The translations under genes and the position numbers were made by a program. DNA of 50,682 nucleotides, from positions 1 through 50,682 of the forward strand of contig JBCCHY010000002.1 of the NCBI GenBank assembly GCA_039028495.1, given 5' to 3'. Source of the stretch: JBCCHY01 sp039028495 (GTDB taxonomy: Bacteria; Patescibacteriota; Saccharimonadia; Saccharimonadales; VXPC01). Positions 16,862 to 25,399 of this stretch are shown here, in pieces; position 1 is the first letter of the stretch, and every line of letters begins with the position of its first letter. The notes under the pieces were generated by a model. That model was not told the origin of the DNA and searched no databases. It saw only the letters and a list, made by a program, of their open reading frames with translations.

Positions 16862-18502
16862 CTACTGCCCGATATATATGATTATTTGCTGGCCGCTCAG
16901 TTGTAAGCTGCTAGGTATGACTCGCCAGGCACCTTCGCCTAGGTCTTCTGCCGGAGTCGATAGATTAACTTGGCCTAATTCATCTGTTTTCAGGCCATCA
17001 AAGACCACTTGCGCTCCGGTTGTTATCTCGGTCGCGACGAGAGATAGCTCATCTCCGCTAGGGCTACTGGCAACGAACTCAATGGCGCCTGACGCTGCTA
17101 TAGGGTTGGCCGGATCAGTACCTGAAGACACTTCTACCATGGGTTCATCTACCACCCTTTGGTCTATCTGGCTGAATAGCTGGGCAGACAGCAGGAGCTC
17201 CTGGGCGTTAACTGAGCCATGGCCATACTCTGGGTTAAATATATCTAGCGATGCAGATGAGCGCAGTAGCTGATGGACCTGCGCTGAACTAAAGTCACCA
17301 GTACTCAGCAGCAGCCCGATCACCCCGCTTGTGATTGGCGCAGCAAATGAAGTGCCGCTAATATTTGATGCGTATCTGGAGGTGGGGTTGCTTGCACTCC
17401 AGCTAGTTGAGTTTTCTACAAGTAAACCGGGCGCAACTACATCTAGCTCTGGGCCGTAGCCAGAGAAGCTAGCCCGTAGTCCGGAGCTGTTTACCGCGCC
17501 GACAGCAATAGCCTGGTCATAGACACTTGGATAGGTCATTCTACCCGGTGCTGGAAGCTGTTCACAGAACGAATATGCGAGTGAGGCACAGTTGCCTGAG
17601 GCGACAACTACGATTACATCGTTCGCGTAGGCATATGATATAGCGGCTTCCATGGCTGGATCGTGACCAGCACCGCCTAGGCTGAGATTTATGACGTTTG
17701 CTCCATTATCAACGGCGTACTCTATGGCAGCTACGATGTCGCTGGTATAGCCTATCCCCCGGTCTGAGAGTGTTTGTAGGGGCATAATCTGTGCTGACCA
17801 GTCAACTCCGGCTATGCCGATGCTGTTGTTACTGGCTGCACCGATCAGTCCTGAAACAAGTGTTCCGTGTGTGACTCCATCGCCGTTTGGGTCTGTTTCT
17901 CCTGCTGCCGGGCTGTTGTCCCCACTATAGAAGTCCCAGCCCCGCCAGTCATCAATGTAACCGTTATCGTCATCGTCGCAATTATTGGTCTGCTTATCAG
18001 CTGGTTGCCCATCCCAGCATAGATCGGCTGGAGTTGTCTGACCAGACTCCTGGTTGTTTATGAACCAGCCTCCGGACAGATCTTGATGGTCAAACGCAAA
18101 GCCACTGTCGATGACGGCGATCACAACATCTTGATTACCTGTAGTGATATCCCAGGCCTGTGGGACGGCAGTAGCTGAGAGGTGCCATGCTGGATACAGC
18201 GGATCATTTGTGTCAATCAGGGCAATGTATTCTTGCTCTTCTACGTCAATCCGTGCCAGGATATCACTACTACTGGGGATTTTTTCAGGAGGCTCCTTGA
18301 CTGGAGGCTGGCTGCTGGACACGCCACTGGCGACAATTGTCGTAAAATCTATCTGCTCCGCAGGTGTGTTCAGGCTGAGTGGGTGGAGCTGTGTATTTCT
18401 GTCCGGCTGTGTATCAGGTTCTGGCAATGTAGCAATGTATAAGCCAACCCCCACAACTAACGTGAGTGCGATTAACTGTAGTAGCCCAATGTGCTTATGC
18501 AT
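16862..18502 (-). CDS. Exported subtilisin-like serine protease (S8)
   Basis: A signal anchor (residues 5-24) and a ~75-residue propeptide-like linker precede the peptidase domain. The triad is Asp132 (IAVIDSGFAFDH), His212 (VTHGTLVSGLIGA) and Ser385 (SGTSFAAPITSG), with the oxyanion Asn304 (VASGNCAS). An Asp-rich insertion NNCDDDDNGYIDDWRGWDF is a typical calcium loop. About 100 C-terminal residues after the domain form an added beta-type domain. It should degrade proteins outside the cell or at its surface, useful for an amino-acid auxotroph. The promoter TGGTACACT lies 7 nt upstream of the ATG; corA is translationally coupled downstream. Confidence 0.92.
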   Translation of the reverse strand: MHKHIGLLQLIALTLVVGVGLYIATLPEPDTQPDRNTQLHPLSLNTPAEQIDFTTIVASGVSSSQPPVKEPPEKIPSSSDILARIDVEEQEYIALIDTNDPLYPAWHLSATAVPQAWDITTGNQDVVIAVIDSGFAFDHQDLSGGWFINNQESGQTTPADLCWDGQPADKQTNNCDDDDNGYIDDWRGWDFYSGDNSPAAGETDPNGDGVTHGTLVSGLIGAASNNSIGIAGVDWSAQIMPLQTLSDRGIGYTSDIVAAIEYAVDNGANVINLSLGGAGHDPAMEAAISYAYANDVIVVVASGNCASLAYSFCEQLPAPGRMTYPSVYDQAIAVGAVNSSGLRASFSGYGPELDVVAPGLLVENSTSWSASNPTSRYASNISGTSFAAPITSGVIGLLLSTGDFSSAQVHQLLRSSASLDIFNPEYGHGSVNAQELLLSAQLFSQIDQRVVDEPMVEVSSGTDPANPIAASGAIEFVASSPSGDELSLVATEITTGAQVVFDGLKTDELGQVNLSTPAEDLGEGAWRVIPSSLQLSGQQIIIYIGQ

Positions 18503-18509
18503 ATATTAA

Positions 18510-18515
18510 AGTGTA
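18510..18515 (-). promoter_or_regulatory. Extended -10, leaderless promoter of the subtilase-corA unit
   Basis: TACACT on the minus strand, preceded by TGG, 7 nt from ATG 18502. Confidence 0.5.
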
Positions 18516-18568
18516 CCACTAGAGGGCAAGAAACCCCTACTCCTGGTCCAAGAGCTAGTCCCAATTTC

Positions 18569-20092
18569 TTAAGGATTAAGCAAATAGTAATCATAGCGTA
18601 CTTCTAGAGTGTACGGTGATCCTAATGTACTCGTGGCGGCTTCATCAAGTAGCTGCAAAGTGGCTTCATCAAGCACAAAGCCCGAAGCAGCAGTTACAGG
18701 TACTACGACTGTCTCTTCGCTAATGACTACTTGCCCAATCTGGGCTTCTAACTGATTGCTGTCGAGGATTTGCTGGTAGCTTTGAGTTAGACCCTTGTCT
18801 GGTGAGCTAACTATTTTGTATGTAGGCTGCAAGCTAACGGAAACGACTTCATCTAGGCTGCCAGCTAGGAACTCTTCTGCTTCTACTAGGCTGGTCGGTG
18901 TTAGTACTGCTGATAGGTTGCCGCTGAGAGTAGGCTGCAGAACCCACTGGCCATCATCCTCGGACGCTGTTGTTGCGAGAACGGTCAGTGGATCACTGAG
19001 ACGTAGCATGTATTGCTCCAGAAGTGATTCTAGACTGATTGCGGTGTCGTCACTTTTCTCGTCAGCTTCGTTAGTCACAACAGCAATGGTCTGCACGTTG
19101 AGCTTTAGGCTGACCGGTCTGTTAATATCTGACTCCAGATTTTTGGCTAACCTGTCCTGGTCCTGGATAGTGATGGTTTCGGTGATTGGTAAAAACAAGT
19201 CTGCTTCTACTTCGAGCGTGTTTTTGCCGTCTATTTCCTCTAGGCTGGTCTGGATGTTACGGACACTGCCACTTTCGTTTTTTGCCCGGACGAAACTATC
19301 TAGCTGCGACTGCACTACAGAATATGAAGATGTTTCCAGGGAGTATTTATTAAGCAGCTGGTAGAGAGGCACTGCAGTCAGTAGGAGAGATAGGGCCATT
19401 ATCACAAATGCTTTCGGCGCCATGCGCAGTTTCCTACGCCAGGAGTAGTGTATAAGTATAAAGAATACGCCCGCAATCAGCGTTATAGACAGCGCGTTGG
19501 TGAGCAGCAGCAAGAAGCTACCGCTTACGATTGATGACTCTCCGAGAGCAAGGCTGATCCCTAGCACGCATAGTGGTGGTGTCAAAGACAGGGCGACAGC
19601 CACACCTGCGACTGAGTCCGAGATATTTTTCCGGACAAGCGCTAGTGTTCCAATACCCCCTGCAGTAAGGGCAACGACAGCGTCGAGCAGTGTTGGCTGT
19701 GATCTGGCTATGATTTCTGCGTTGATAACTTTGAGCGGCGAAAGGATTGTTAAAGCGTAGGCGAGGAGCACGCCGATAACTATCGATACGGCCAGGAGTA
19801 TTAGATTGGCCCAGATACGCTTGCGGTTCCCTAGAGATGCACCATCTGCTAGACCAAACATTGGCCAGGTCAGTGGAGAAATGATCATGCTACCGATCAC
19901 GATTGCAGAGGCGTTCATGAGTAGACCCAGTGTAGCTATAATGATGCTTGCAACCAGCAGCATGAAATAGGATGTTGTGGGTCTAGAGAATGATCTGATC
20001 TTAGTCTCAAGCAGCTCCTCACTAATCATGCTACGTTTGGAAAACAAGCGGTTGATTAGTTTTTCGGCCGGGTTTAGACGTCTATAGCCCAT
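18569..20092 (-). CDS. DUF389 family membrane protein with large exported C-terminal domain
   Basis: Residues ~35-235 are the DUF389 (TIGR00341-like) membrane domain: ASIIIATLGLLMNASAIVIG, SMIISPLTWPMFGLADGASLG and a run of helices to ~235. A further ~250 residues follow, extracellular if the topology is right, with a repeated alpha/beta pattern and no recognised fold. DUF389 proteins are often found near ion channels and pH or osmotic response genes, but the function is not established. It starts 6 nt after the K+-channel-like gene and is the last gene of the two-component/channel operon. Confidence 0.85.
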   Translation of the reverse strand: MGYRRLNPAEKLINRLFSKRSMISEELLETKIRSFSRPTTSYFMLLVASIIIATLGLLMNASAIVIGSMIISPLTWPMFGLADGASLGNRKRIWANLILLAVSIVIGVLLAYALTILSPLKVINAEIIARSQPTLLDAVVALTAGGIGTLALVRKNISDSVAGVAVALSLTPPLCVLGISLALGESSIVSGSFLLLLTNALSITLIAGVFFILIHYSWRRKLRMAPKAFVIMALSLLLTAVPLYQLLNKYSLETSSYSVVQSQLDSFVRAKNESGSVRNIQTSLEEIDGKNTLEVEADLFLPITETITIQDQDRLAKNLESDINRPVSLKLNVQTIAVVTNEADEKSDDTAISLESLLEQYMLRLSDPLTVLATTASEDDGQWVLQPTLSGNLSAVLTPTSLVEAEEFLAGSLDEVVSVSLQPTYKIVSSPDKGLTQSYQQILDSNQLEAQIGQVVISEETVVVPVTAASGFVLDEATLQLLDEAATSTLGSPYTLEVRYDYYLLNP

Positions 20093-20098
20093 GTTAAA

Positions 20099-20380
20099 TT
20101 ATTTCTTTCTGCGACGACCTGTATGGGATACGTATTTGTTAGCGACAACACCTAAAAATGAGATCGCAATCGCAACGCCAAACAAGATGTAGACAGACGT
20201 GAAGAGTCTGCTGCCATCAGTTGTCGGGGCGAGATCCCCATAGCCGACTGTTGTTAGGGTCACCACTGAGAAGTAGAAGCTCTGTACCCAGCTCCAGTCT
20301 TCTAGTGCATGGTACGTTAGTGTACCTAGCAAAAGCAGCCCAGCAAACGATGTTAGTAGTACCCACGATCGTATGTTCAT
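20099..20380 (-). CDS. Two-helix potassium-channel-like protein
   Basis: A minimal ion channel of 93 aa: helix 1 (residues 6-24), a pore helix and filter TTVGYGDLAPTTDG (TVGYGD at 44-49), and helix 2 (YILFGVAIAISFLGVVANKYV), ending in RRRKK. This is the Ion_trans_2/KcsA layout without a cytoplasmic ligand domain. I use ATG 20380; longer frames would run into the upstream kinase. With the filter intact it should be K+ selective as a tetramer. Its place between a two-component system and a DUF389 gene suggests an ion or turgor response unit. Confidence 0.85.
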   Translation of the reverse strand: MNIRSWVLLTSFAGLLLLGTLTYHALEDWSWVQSFYFSVVTLTTVGYGDLAPTTDGSRLFTSVYILFGVAIAISFLGVVANKYVSHTGRRRKK

Positions 20381-20438
20381 TATGACATCATAGTAACACT
20401 TATGCTTTTTAGTATCCAATGAGCTGCCTAGCCAACGA

Positions 20439-21464
20439 TTAAGACGGAAGTTTAATCGTAAAGGTTGACCCTTTGCCTTTTGCTGATGATACGGATATTT
20501 CGCCTCCCATGGTCGCGACCATCTGGTGAGCAAGAGATAGCCCTAGACCAAAGCCGTCTGTACTCCTAGAGCTATCACCGCGGTAAAATCTCTCGAATAT
20601 GCGTGACTGCTCTTCTTTACTAATCCCCCTACCCTTATCCGTAATGCTGATTGATGCCACTCTAGAGTGTTTTTTGGTGATAATTTGGACGTTTGATTTA
20701 TCGTCACTGTATTTGACAGCATTCTCGATAATGATTACTAGAGTTTCTTGGAGCAGATCTTTATCTGCCTTAGCTGAAAGACCAGTCTTTGGAGCCGAGA
20801 TTTTAATTGATTTTAGTTTTGCTTGAGGCCTAACTGTTTCGATTGCTTTTTTGATTACATCCTGTAGATTGGTGGGTTTGATCGACACGTTAGGCTGACT
20901 ACCTCTGGCTAGTTTTAGCAGGTTATCAGACAATATGCCCATGCGTTTCAGCTCACTCAAGTTACTGCGTAGGATGTCGATGGCCTCTGATTTTTTGAGC
21001 TTAGGGTCGCGCAGGGCTACTTCTATCTCTGTCTGCATTGAGGTTATTGGTGTCCTGAGCTCGTGTGAGGCGTCGGCAGTAAATCTCACTACTGTGCCGT
21101 GGGCCTCTTCAATTGGCTCAAGTGTCCTCTTGGCTAGCAAGTAGCTCAAAAGAACTGATCCTCCGAGGATGACAATATTAACTAGCACTAGCCGTGACTT
21201 AACTCGGTTCTTTGACTCTTCTAGCTCCTCAAGCTGCTCATCTATCCAATCAGTTCGCTCGTCTAGTAGCGCCCGTAGATTGGGTCTCTGGCGGATTATG
21301 TTTATCTGGGTGTTAAAGTTTAACTCCATTTCGCGAACTGACACTTGGTAGAGACCAATACTGAAGATGAGGCTAACAGTCATCAGTATGACTGTATATA
21401 TTAGCGTTAGTCTTGTCAGAGCAGAGCTGACAAGACTAGAAAGGTTTTGTCTGGCCGAAAACAT
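20439..21464 (-). CDS. Sensor histidine kinase
   Basis: A 341-aa membrane kinase: helix 1 (~18-40), a short ~55-residue extracellular loop that is mostly helical and charged, helix 2 (~92-110), then the dimerisation box TADASHELRTPITSM with phospho-acceptor His134. The ATPase part has N box (IIENAVKYSDDK), G1 (ITDKGRGIS), F box (RIFERFYRGD) and G2 (FGLGLSLA). ATG 21464 is chosen since the longer frame lies inside the regulator gene; the overlap is then 29 nt. The small sensor loop argues for sensing at the membrane. It should phosphorylate the regulator just upstream. Confidence 0.92.
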   Translation of the reverse strand: MFSARQNLSSLVSSALTRLTLIYTVILMTVSLIFSIGLYQVSVREMELNFNTQINIIRQRPNLRALLDERTDWIDEQLEELEESKNRVKSRLVLVNIVILGGSVLLSYLLAKRTLEPIEEAHGTVVRFTADASHELRTPITSMQTEIEVALRDPKLKKSEAIDILRSNLSELKRMGILSDNLLKLARGSQPNVSIKPTNLQDVIKKAIETVRPQAKLKSIKISAPKTGLSAKADKDLLQETLVIIIENAVKYSDDKSNVQIITKKHSRVASISITDKGRGISKEEQSRIFERFYRGDSSRSTDGFGLGLSLAHQMVATMGGEISVSSAKGKGSTFTIKLPS

Positions 21465-22125
21465 AACCAAATCCTCTCTTTGTCTTGATGAGATCGGGCA
21501 GATGTTTGAACGGTTTGTCGATTTTGTTACGCAGATAGCCAACGTAGGCCTCGACAGTATTTGGTAAGATGTCAGCATCGTAATCCCAAACGTGTTGGAT
21601 AATGTGGTCCTTACTCATAACCCGTCCTGGATTGCGGATGAAATACTCTAGTAGAGCGAATTCCTTTTGTGTTAGTTCCACGGTTTGCTCACCCACAAGC
21701 GCAGTGAATGATTCCGTATCAAGGCTGAGATGCTCGTATGACAGCTCGGATTGCAGAGTTTCATTGGGCCGTCTGAGCAGCGCTCTGACTCTGGCGAGAA
21801 GCTCCTCAAAAGCAAATGGTTTGACTAAATAGTCGTCAGCACCTGCGTCTAGCCCGTCTACTCTGTCTGAAACTGTGTCTTTAGCCGTCAAAAAGAGCAC
21901 TGGTGTTTTGATATCCTGCTCGCGAAGTGCTTTTAGTATGCCAGTTCCGTCATAGTCACCCGGCATCATTCGGTCTAGAATTATAAGATCGTACTCCTCT
22001 GTAGTAGCGTATGCATAACCGTCATCGCCGTCGTAGACCGCATCGACAGCATAAGACTCTTGCTCGAGCCCCTTTTTGATAGCATTGGCGATCTTTCGCT
22101 CGTCTTCAACAATCAATATCCGCAT
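21436..22125 (-). CDS. OmpR/PhoB-family response regulator
   Basis: A 229-aa regulator with receiver domain (acidic pocket EDE, phospho-acceptor Asp51 in LIILDRMMPGD, Thr in FLTAKD, Lys in YLVKPFAFEELLARV) and a C-terminal winged helix (TQKEFALLEYFIRNPGRVMSKDHIIQHVWDY, then VEAYVGYLRNKIDK and GFGYVF). It binds DNA as a dimer and would control this operon or ion/envelope genes; no direct repeat was found near its promoter. TATAAT lies 6 nt before its ATG, so its mRNA should be leaderless. It heads the operon regulator-kinase-channel-DUF389. Confidence 0.95.
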   Translation of the reverse strand: MRILIVEDERKIANAIKKGLEQESYAVDAVYDGDDGYAYATTEEYDLIILDRMMPGDYDGTGILKALREQDIKTPVLFLTAKDTVSDRVDGLDAGADDYLVKPFAFEELLARVRALLRRPNETLQSELSYEHLSLDTESFTALVGEQTVELTQKEFALLEYFIRNPGRVMSKDHIIQHVWDYDADILPNTVEAYVGYLRNKIDKPFKHLPDLIKTKRGFGYVFGQTKPF

Positions 22126-22131
22126 AATCTT

Positions 22132-22137
22132 ATTATA
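22132..22137 (-). promoter_or_regulatory. -10 element, leaderless promoter of the two-component operon
   Basis: Perfect TATAAT on the minus strand, 6 nt (AAGATT) from ATG 22125; no Shine-Dalgarno. Confidence 0.6.
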
Positions 22138-22166
22138 CTGCTACAGCTGAGAATATACTGAAGTTT

Positions 22167-23222
22167 CTATGTCGTCGATGCTTCTCTCACGATACCGTCA
22201 GCTGCTATTTCGAGCATTCGATCTACTACATCACTATGCTTCATGGCACTACTCAAACCTAGCCATCTCCTAGTTACGCCAGGAGCTGGCCATGAGTTAA
22301 TCTCTAAACAGTAGTAATTAGCTCTAGAGGGTTGAAAATCAAATCCCATTAGCAAAGCTAAACTGGGCCCTATGGTCCTGGCGGCCTCAACAGTAGTCTC
22401 TTGCAGGTGCTCTGGTAGTGACTGGTCAGTGATCGAGAGACCGGCCAGTATGTCTTGTTCAAGGGGCGTAGGAGAGTAATCTGATGGCAATATGCCGTTA
22501 ACTTTCAATAGAATTTCACCGCAGTTTGACTCCGAATACGATCTAAACTCTCTTGAACCAAGGTAATATTCACTAGTCGGGTCGGCGAGCAGGGCCCATG
22601 CGTCTGTATCGCTGCTATCTCCAGACGAACTCGTTATTGGGGACGTCTCTGCAAGCATATTGTAGACCACCGCTGCTCCGAGTAGCTCACCTGCGGCTGT
22701 TGCTACGACTCTGATATTTGTCGCGACTTCTGAGACAACTGGCTCGATAAATGGCTGCAGCCTCCAGATACGACCATCAAATGGGTGATTATCAAAGTAT
22801 GCTGCAGCAGTCTGCTTCTGAACATCTGTTTCTAGTAAAAATTTATTGATGCCTCTGTCTTCACGCACACTTTTTAGTACCAGGGCCCCAGCCGAGCTCA
22901 ATAGCTCTCGGTTAACTACGAGCTCGGGCAGTGCGTGGATGCCTTCGATAGCTTCTGCTGCTATATGAGGGTAGGATTGGCCTTCTCGATCTCTGTTTGT
23001 TATAAAGTGCAAGTTCCGCAGACCTAAGGTATCTGGGGTGAGTTCTGACTGAATAAAGTCTATACCCCTAGGGGCTAGAATTTGGCCGATGCGACTATGC
23101 CAAAACATAGCATCCATCATCTCTTGTTTAGCGGTGTCTAAGTCAATCAATCCGTCATAGCAGAGATTGTCTATTAGCCTTAACTTGGAAGGTGTCTCAG
23201 TATCAAAAACAACAGGTCTCAT
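22167..23222 (-). CDS. Putative ATP-grasp-fold protein, orphan
   Basis: The order of blocks suggests an ATP-grasp carboxylate ligase. GALVLKSVREDRG resembles the first ATP-binding strand with its Lys; FIEPVVSEVATNIRVVATAAGELLGAAVV resembles 'E.i....~d~Rv~vv~g.vvga'; and LLMGFDFQPSRANYYCLEINSWPAPGV resembles the metal-binding end 'D......~~leiN..Pg'. No RimK, MurC or D-Ala ligase signature is exact. The start is set at ATG 23222, because TATAAT lies 6 nt before it (two further ATGs lie upstream in frame). It could make a peptide-like bond in a cell-wall or natural-product step. Assignment is by pattern only. Confidence 0.45.
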   Translation of the reverse strand: MRPVVFDTETPSKLRLIDNLCYDGLIDLDTAKQEMMDAMFWHSRIGQILAPRGIDFIQSELTPDTLGLRNLHFITNRDREGQSYPHIAAEAIEGIHALPELVVNRELLSSAGALVLKSVREDRGINKFLLETDVQKQTAAAYFDNHPFDGRIWRLQPFIEPVVSEVATNIRVVATAAGELLGAAVVYNMLAETSPITSSSGDSSDTDAWALLADPTSEYYLGSREFRSYSESNCGEILLKVNGILPSDYSPTPLEQDILAGLSITDQSLPEHLQETTVEAARTIGPSLALLMGFDFQPSRANYYCLEINSWPAPGVTRRWLGLSSAMKHSDVVDRMLEIAADGIVREASTT

Positions 23223-23246
23223 ATGCATATTATACAATGAAACAGT

Positions 23247-23786
23247 TTATAAGTCTATTTCTACTACCTCACAGTTGCCTATATGGGTGGACATTGCTCT
23301 ATATGGGTGGATTTTCTTATGTCTGTAGACAATGGCCTGAAATGTATGAACATGCGCTACTACCAGAATCGTGTCGTTTGCGTGTCTTTGCCTCATCTCT
23401 TCGATAAACGACCAGACCCTATCACCTGATTCTAGTACTGATTCGTGATCTTTGTATTTTGCCTTTAGCTTGTTCCATTTCATGAGTAGCCACATATAGT
23501 ATTGTAGAACTAGTTTGCCGTGCATACCTGTTTGGAACTCGTTTAGTCGTGGGTCTATAACGAGCTTTGTTTTCTTGCCCTGCAGTAATATCTTAGCCGT
23601 TTGCTGAGTACGTACGAGTTCACTGCAGTAGGCAGCATCGAATTTGCGCTCAGAAAGTTCTTTCGATGCTTCTTTGGCTTGTTCTATCCCCTTGTCTGTA
23701 AGGTGACTGGGTGGATCATTGTTCTCATTAAGGCGCATTACTTTATTGTGATCTGAATGTCCATGCCTCACAAAAACTACCTTCAT
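23247..23786 (-). CDS. Histidine phosphatase (phosphoglycerate mutase-like)
   Basis: 179 aa with the family signature VVFVRHGHSDHN (Arg7-His8-Gly9, His8 the phospho-acceptor), the second catalytic segment AAYCSELVRTQQTAKIL, and VVAHVHTFQAIV holding the second histidine. DPRLNEFQTG gives the catalytic Glu. Too short and divergent for the glycolytic enzyme; likely a phosphatase for a small phosphoester (CobC, SixA and PhoE types also belong here). A TGGTAGTAT -10 lies 6 nt before the ATG. The gene is followed by the ATP-grasp-like gene, which has its own promoter. Confidence 0.85.
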   Translation of the reverse strand: MKVVFVRHGHSDHNKVMRLNENNDPPSHLTDKGIEQAKEASKELSERKFDAAYCSELVRTQQTAKILLQGKKTKLVIDPRLNEFQTGMHGKLVLQYYMWLLMKWNKLKAKYKDHESVLESGDRVWSFIEEMRQRHANDTILVVAHVHTFQAIVYRHKKIHPYRAMSTHIGNCEVVEIDL

Positions 23787-23792
23787 CTAGTA

Positions 23793-23798
23793 ATACTA
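23793..23798 (-). promoter_or_regulatory. Extended -10, leaderless promoter
   Basis: TAGTAT preceded by TGG on the minus strand, 6 nt from ATG 23786. Confidence 0.5.
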
Positions 23799-23829
23799 CC
23801 AGCTGCACAGAGCTACGGCTACCGTTCAA

Positions 23830-23871
23830 ACTGGCGTAAAAACGAGACGATCGTCTCATTTTTACGCCAGT
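23830..23871. repeat. 42-nt near-perfect palindrome
   Basis: Two 21-nt arms match as inverted repeats at 20 of 21 positions, with no spacer: ACTGGCGTAAAAA, then GAGACGATCGTCTC at the centre, then TTTTTACGCCAGT. A further 6-bp pair (GCTACC 23818-23823 and GGTAGC 23875-23880) encloses it. It lies between the minus-strand terminator of the secreted-protein gene and the phosphatase promoter. Confidence 0.85.
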
Positions 23872-23886
23872 AGAGGTAGCTTAACT

Positions 23887-23914
23887 AAAAACCCCTCACC
23901 TATATGGTGAGGGG
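23887..23914 (-). terminator. Rho-independent terminator of the secreted-protein gene
   Basis: Perfect 9-bp stem CCCCTCACC / GGTGAGGGG with a 5-nt AT loop, followed on the minus strand by TTTTT. Confidence 0.88.
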
Positions 23915-23935
23915 AAAAGGAGTGTGGTTACTCAG

Positions 23936-23965
23936 CTAGTAGGTTTGGTGGGGATGACCTACTAG
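23936..23965 (-). other. Perfect 9-bp hairpin in the 3' UTR
   Basis: CTAGTAGGT (23936-23944) and ACCTACTAG (23957-23965) with a 12-nt loop, between the secreted-protein stop (23990) and its terminator. It may stabilise the 3' end of the mRNA. Confidence 0.7.
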
Positions 23966-23989
23966 CCTTTTGCCGGGGTCTGCGAGATG

Positions 23990-24529
23990 TTATGAGGTCT
24001 CTGCGCTTACCTGGTCAGAGTCTTCGCTGGTTTCTTCTGTTGAGTCATCAGCGTTATCGGAACGGTCAGTATGTTTATGTCCAAACTTCCCTCCCTTACG
24101 ACCAGACCTCTCTGGCTTGATTTCGTCTAAATCAATACCTTGGTCCTCGGCCCAAGTCTCGAAATCTTCACGCATCTGTTCTAGCTCGTCTCGAATCTCT
24201 TCCCTGGATAGGTCAGAATTCTTGAGCTCGTCCTTAGCATCTCTCAGTTCAGAGATCTTAGTCTCTAGAGCTTCGAGTTGCTCCTGCGTTATTACACCTT
24301 CTTGAACTAAGCTTTCCAGATGTTGGCTCTTACGCTCCTGTCTGTCTGCTTTCCGTTCTGCTCGGTGCTCATCGAGCACTTCTTGTACCTCTGAACTGCT
24401 GACATTGAATCTAGCAGCTAATCGATCTGCCAGAGTCTCGCCGTCCGAGTTTGCGCTTACTGCATTGACACCGGCTAGGCCGGCAACACCGACAGTTGCT
24501 ACTGCGGCTGCGAGAAGCATTTTTCGCAT
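23990..24529 (-). CDS. Secreted charged helical protein
   Basis: A clear signal peptide (MRKMLLAAAVATVGVAGLAGVNAVSA, cleavage probable after NAVSA) is followed by ~155 residues of charged helix: ADRLAARFNVSSSEVQEVLDEH and then Glu/Lys/Arg-rich coil, ending in a Gly-Lys-His stretch (GRKGGKFGHKH) and an acidic Ser/Thr/Glu tail. Proteins with this 'DRLAxRFNVSxxEVQxxLxEHR' opening occur repeatedly in Saccharibacteria-like genomes as far as I recall; function unknown. The start at 24529 is set by AAGAGGT about 5 nt upstream. The leader of ~90-200 nt includes a small hairpin (GCACG/CGTGC) near the Shine-Dalgarno. Confidence 0.8.
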   Translation of the reverse strand: MRKMLLAAAVATVGVAGLAGVNAVSANSDGETLADRLAARFNVSSSEVQEVLDEHRAERKADRQERKSQHLESLVQEGVITQEQLEALETKISELRDAKDELKNSDLSREEIRDELEQMREDFETWAEDQGIDLDEIKPERSGRKGGKFGHKHTDRSDNADDSTEETSEDSDQVSAETS

Positions 24530-24760
24530 ATGTACCTCTTTCTGCACGGGTTACGTGCCTAAGTTATCCCGCTTCTTGATACTGATTTCTCTCTTCGGAT
24601 CAGCCTACCCTCTATTATGACTTTTTGGCTTGGTGACCTGATTTGCTTTCTCGTATCGAAGCTAACAAGAGTCTATACAATCATTCTGAAATGAACCTGA
24701 GAAGGCTCGATAGTAAAGTCCTCTCGTCTATTGAGCACAGTAGTTGAACATTAGGGGGAG

Positions 24761-25399
24761 CTAGTTACTCTCTGGGTCTTGGAAGAAACCATTAACATTT
24801 TCAAACGTACGCCATCTAGATATGAGCGCGTCGGTCTTATCATAAGCTAGATTCCCGTACAGCGATTTTACTTCCAAGCATCTGTCCGCATCCTTAAGTG
24901 TAAAGAAACTATGAGCTGCAGTCCCGTTTTCGCCTACTATGATTCTTTTGTAGGGCTCGAATGGGTAATTTGTAGCATTACCTGGTGTTATCAAATGATT
25001 AGGCCGAGCGGTTGGGTGACCTGCAAAGACTGTACCTGCCATTGACCCGCTAAAGCTGTGACAGTTGTATTCATAATCAGGGGGTATCCGTGGCCCAAGC
25101 GGTATCCCCAGGAAAGATCTAGTGCTAGTGATTCTTTTCGGTAGCTTCCTCCTGGAGCTTTCTACAGCGAACGCGCCAAAGAATCTTAATAATCTGTGGC
25201 CGTACACATCAGGAAGCTCCAACTCAAATTCGGTTATGTCGCTTATTTCGAATGGCTCAACCGTTTTTGATCCTCCGCTATCTAGTATAGTTTGGCCACC
25301 GTTTTCTTGGTTGAAGCCAACTATTCTCAAGTAGTTGTGATCTTGTCGATTACCTGCCCGTGTATGTCTTGATACAACTGTGAGTGCCTCTAGCTTCAT
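24761..25399 (-). CDS. Putative papain-fold (NlpC/P60-like) cysteine protein
   Basis: 212 aa. YEYNCHSFSGSMAG (Cys113) and AAHSFFTLKDADRCLEVKSLYG (His163), at a spacing typical of permuted papain-like amidases where the nucleophile Cys opens a helix and the His starts a strand. The N-terminal ~80 residues are beta rich. The start at 25399 is certain: its ATG overlaps the TGA of the upstream gene as ATGA, so it is coupled to the CREST-like membrane protein. No signal peptide. Papain-fold assignment is a motif-level guess; the partner suggests a lipid or membrane-linked substrate. Confidence 0.45.
   Translation of the reverse strand: MKLEALTVVSRHTRAGNRQDHNYLRIVGFNQENGGQTILDSGGSKTVEPFEISDITEFELELPDVYGHRLLRFFGAFAVESSRRKLPKRITSTRSFLGIPLGPRIPPDYEYNCHSFSGSMAGTVFAGHPTARPNHLITPGNATNYPFEPYKRIIVGENGTAAHSFFTLKDADRCLEVKSLYGNLAYDKTDALISRWRTFENVNGFFQDPESN

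Noticed and set aside
20381..20533. Longer start for the K+ channel gene (20533)
   Set aside because: The extra residues lie inside and just past the kinase gene and look non-coding; ATG 20380 begins right before helix 1.
23787..23989. CRISPR repeat or array
   Set aside because: The hairpins are different sequences and there are no repeated units with spacers.
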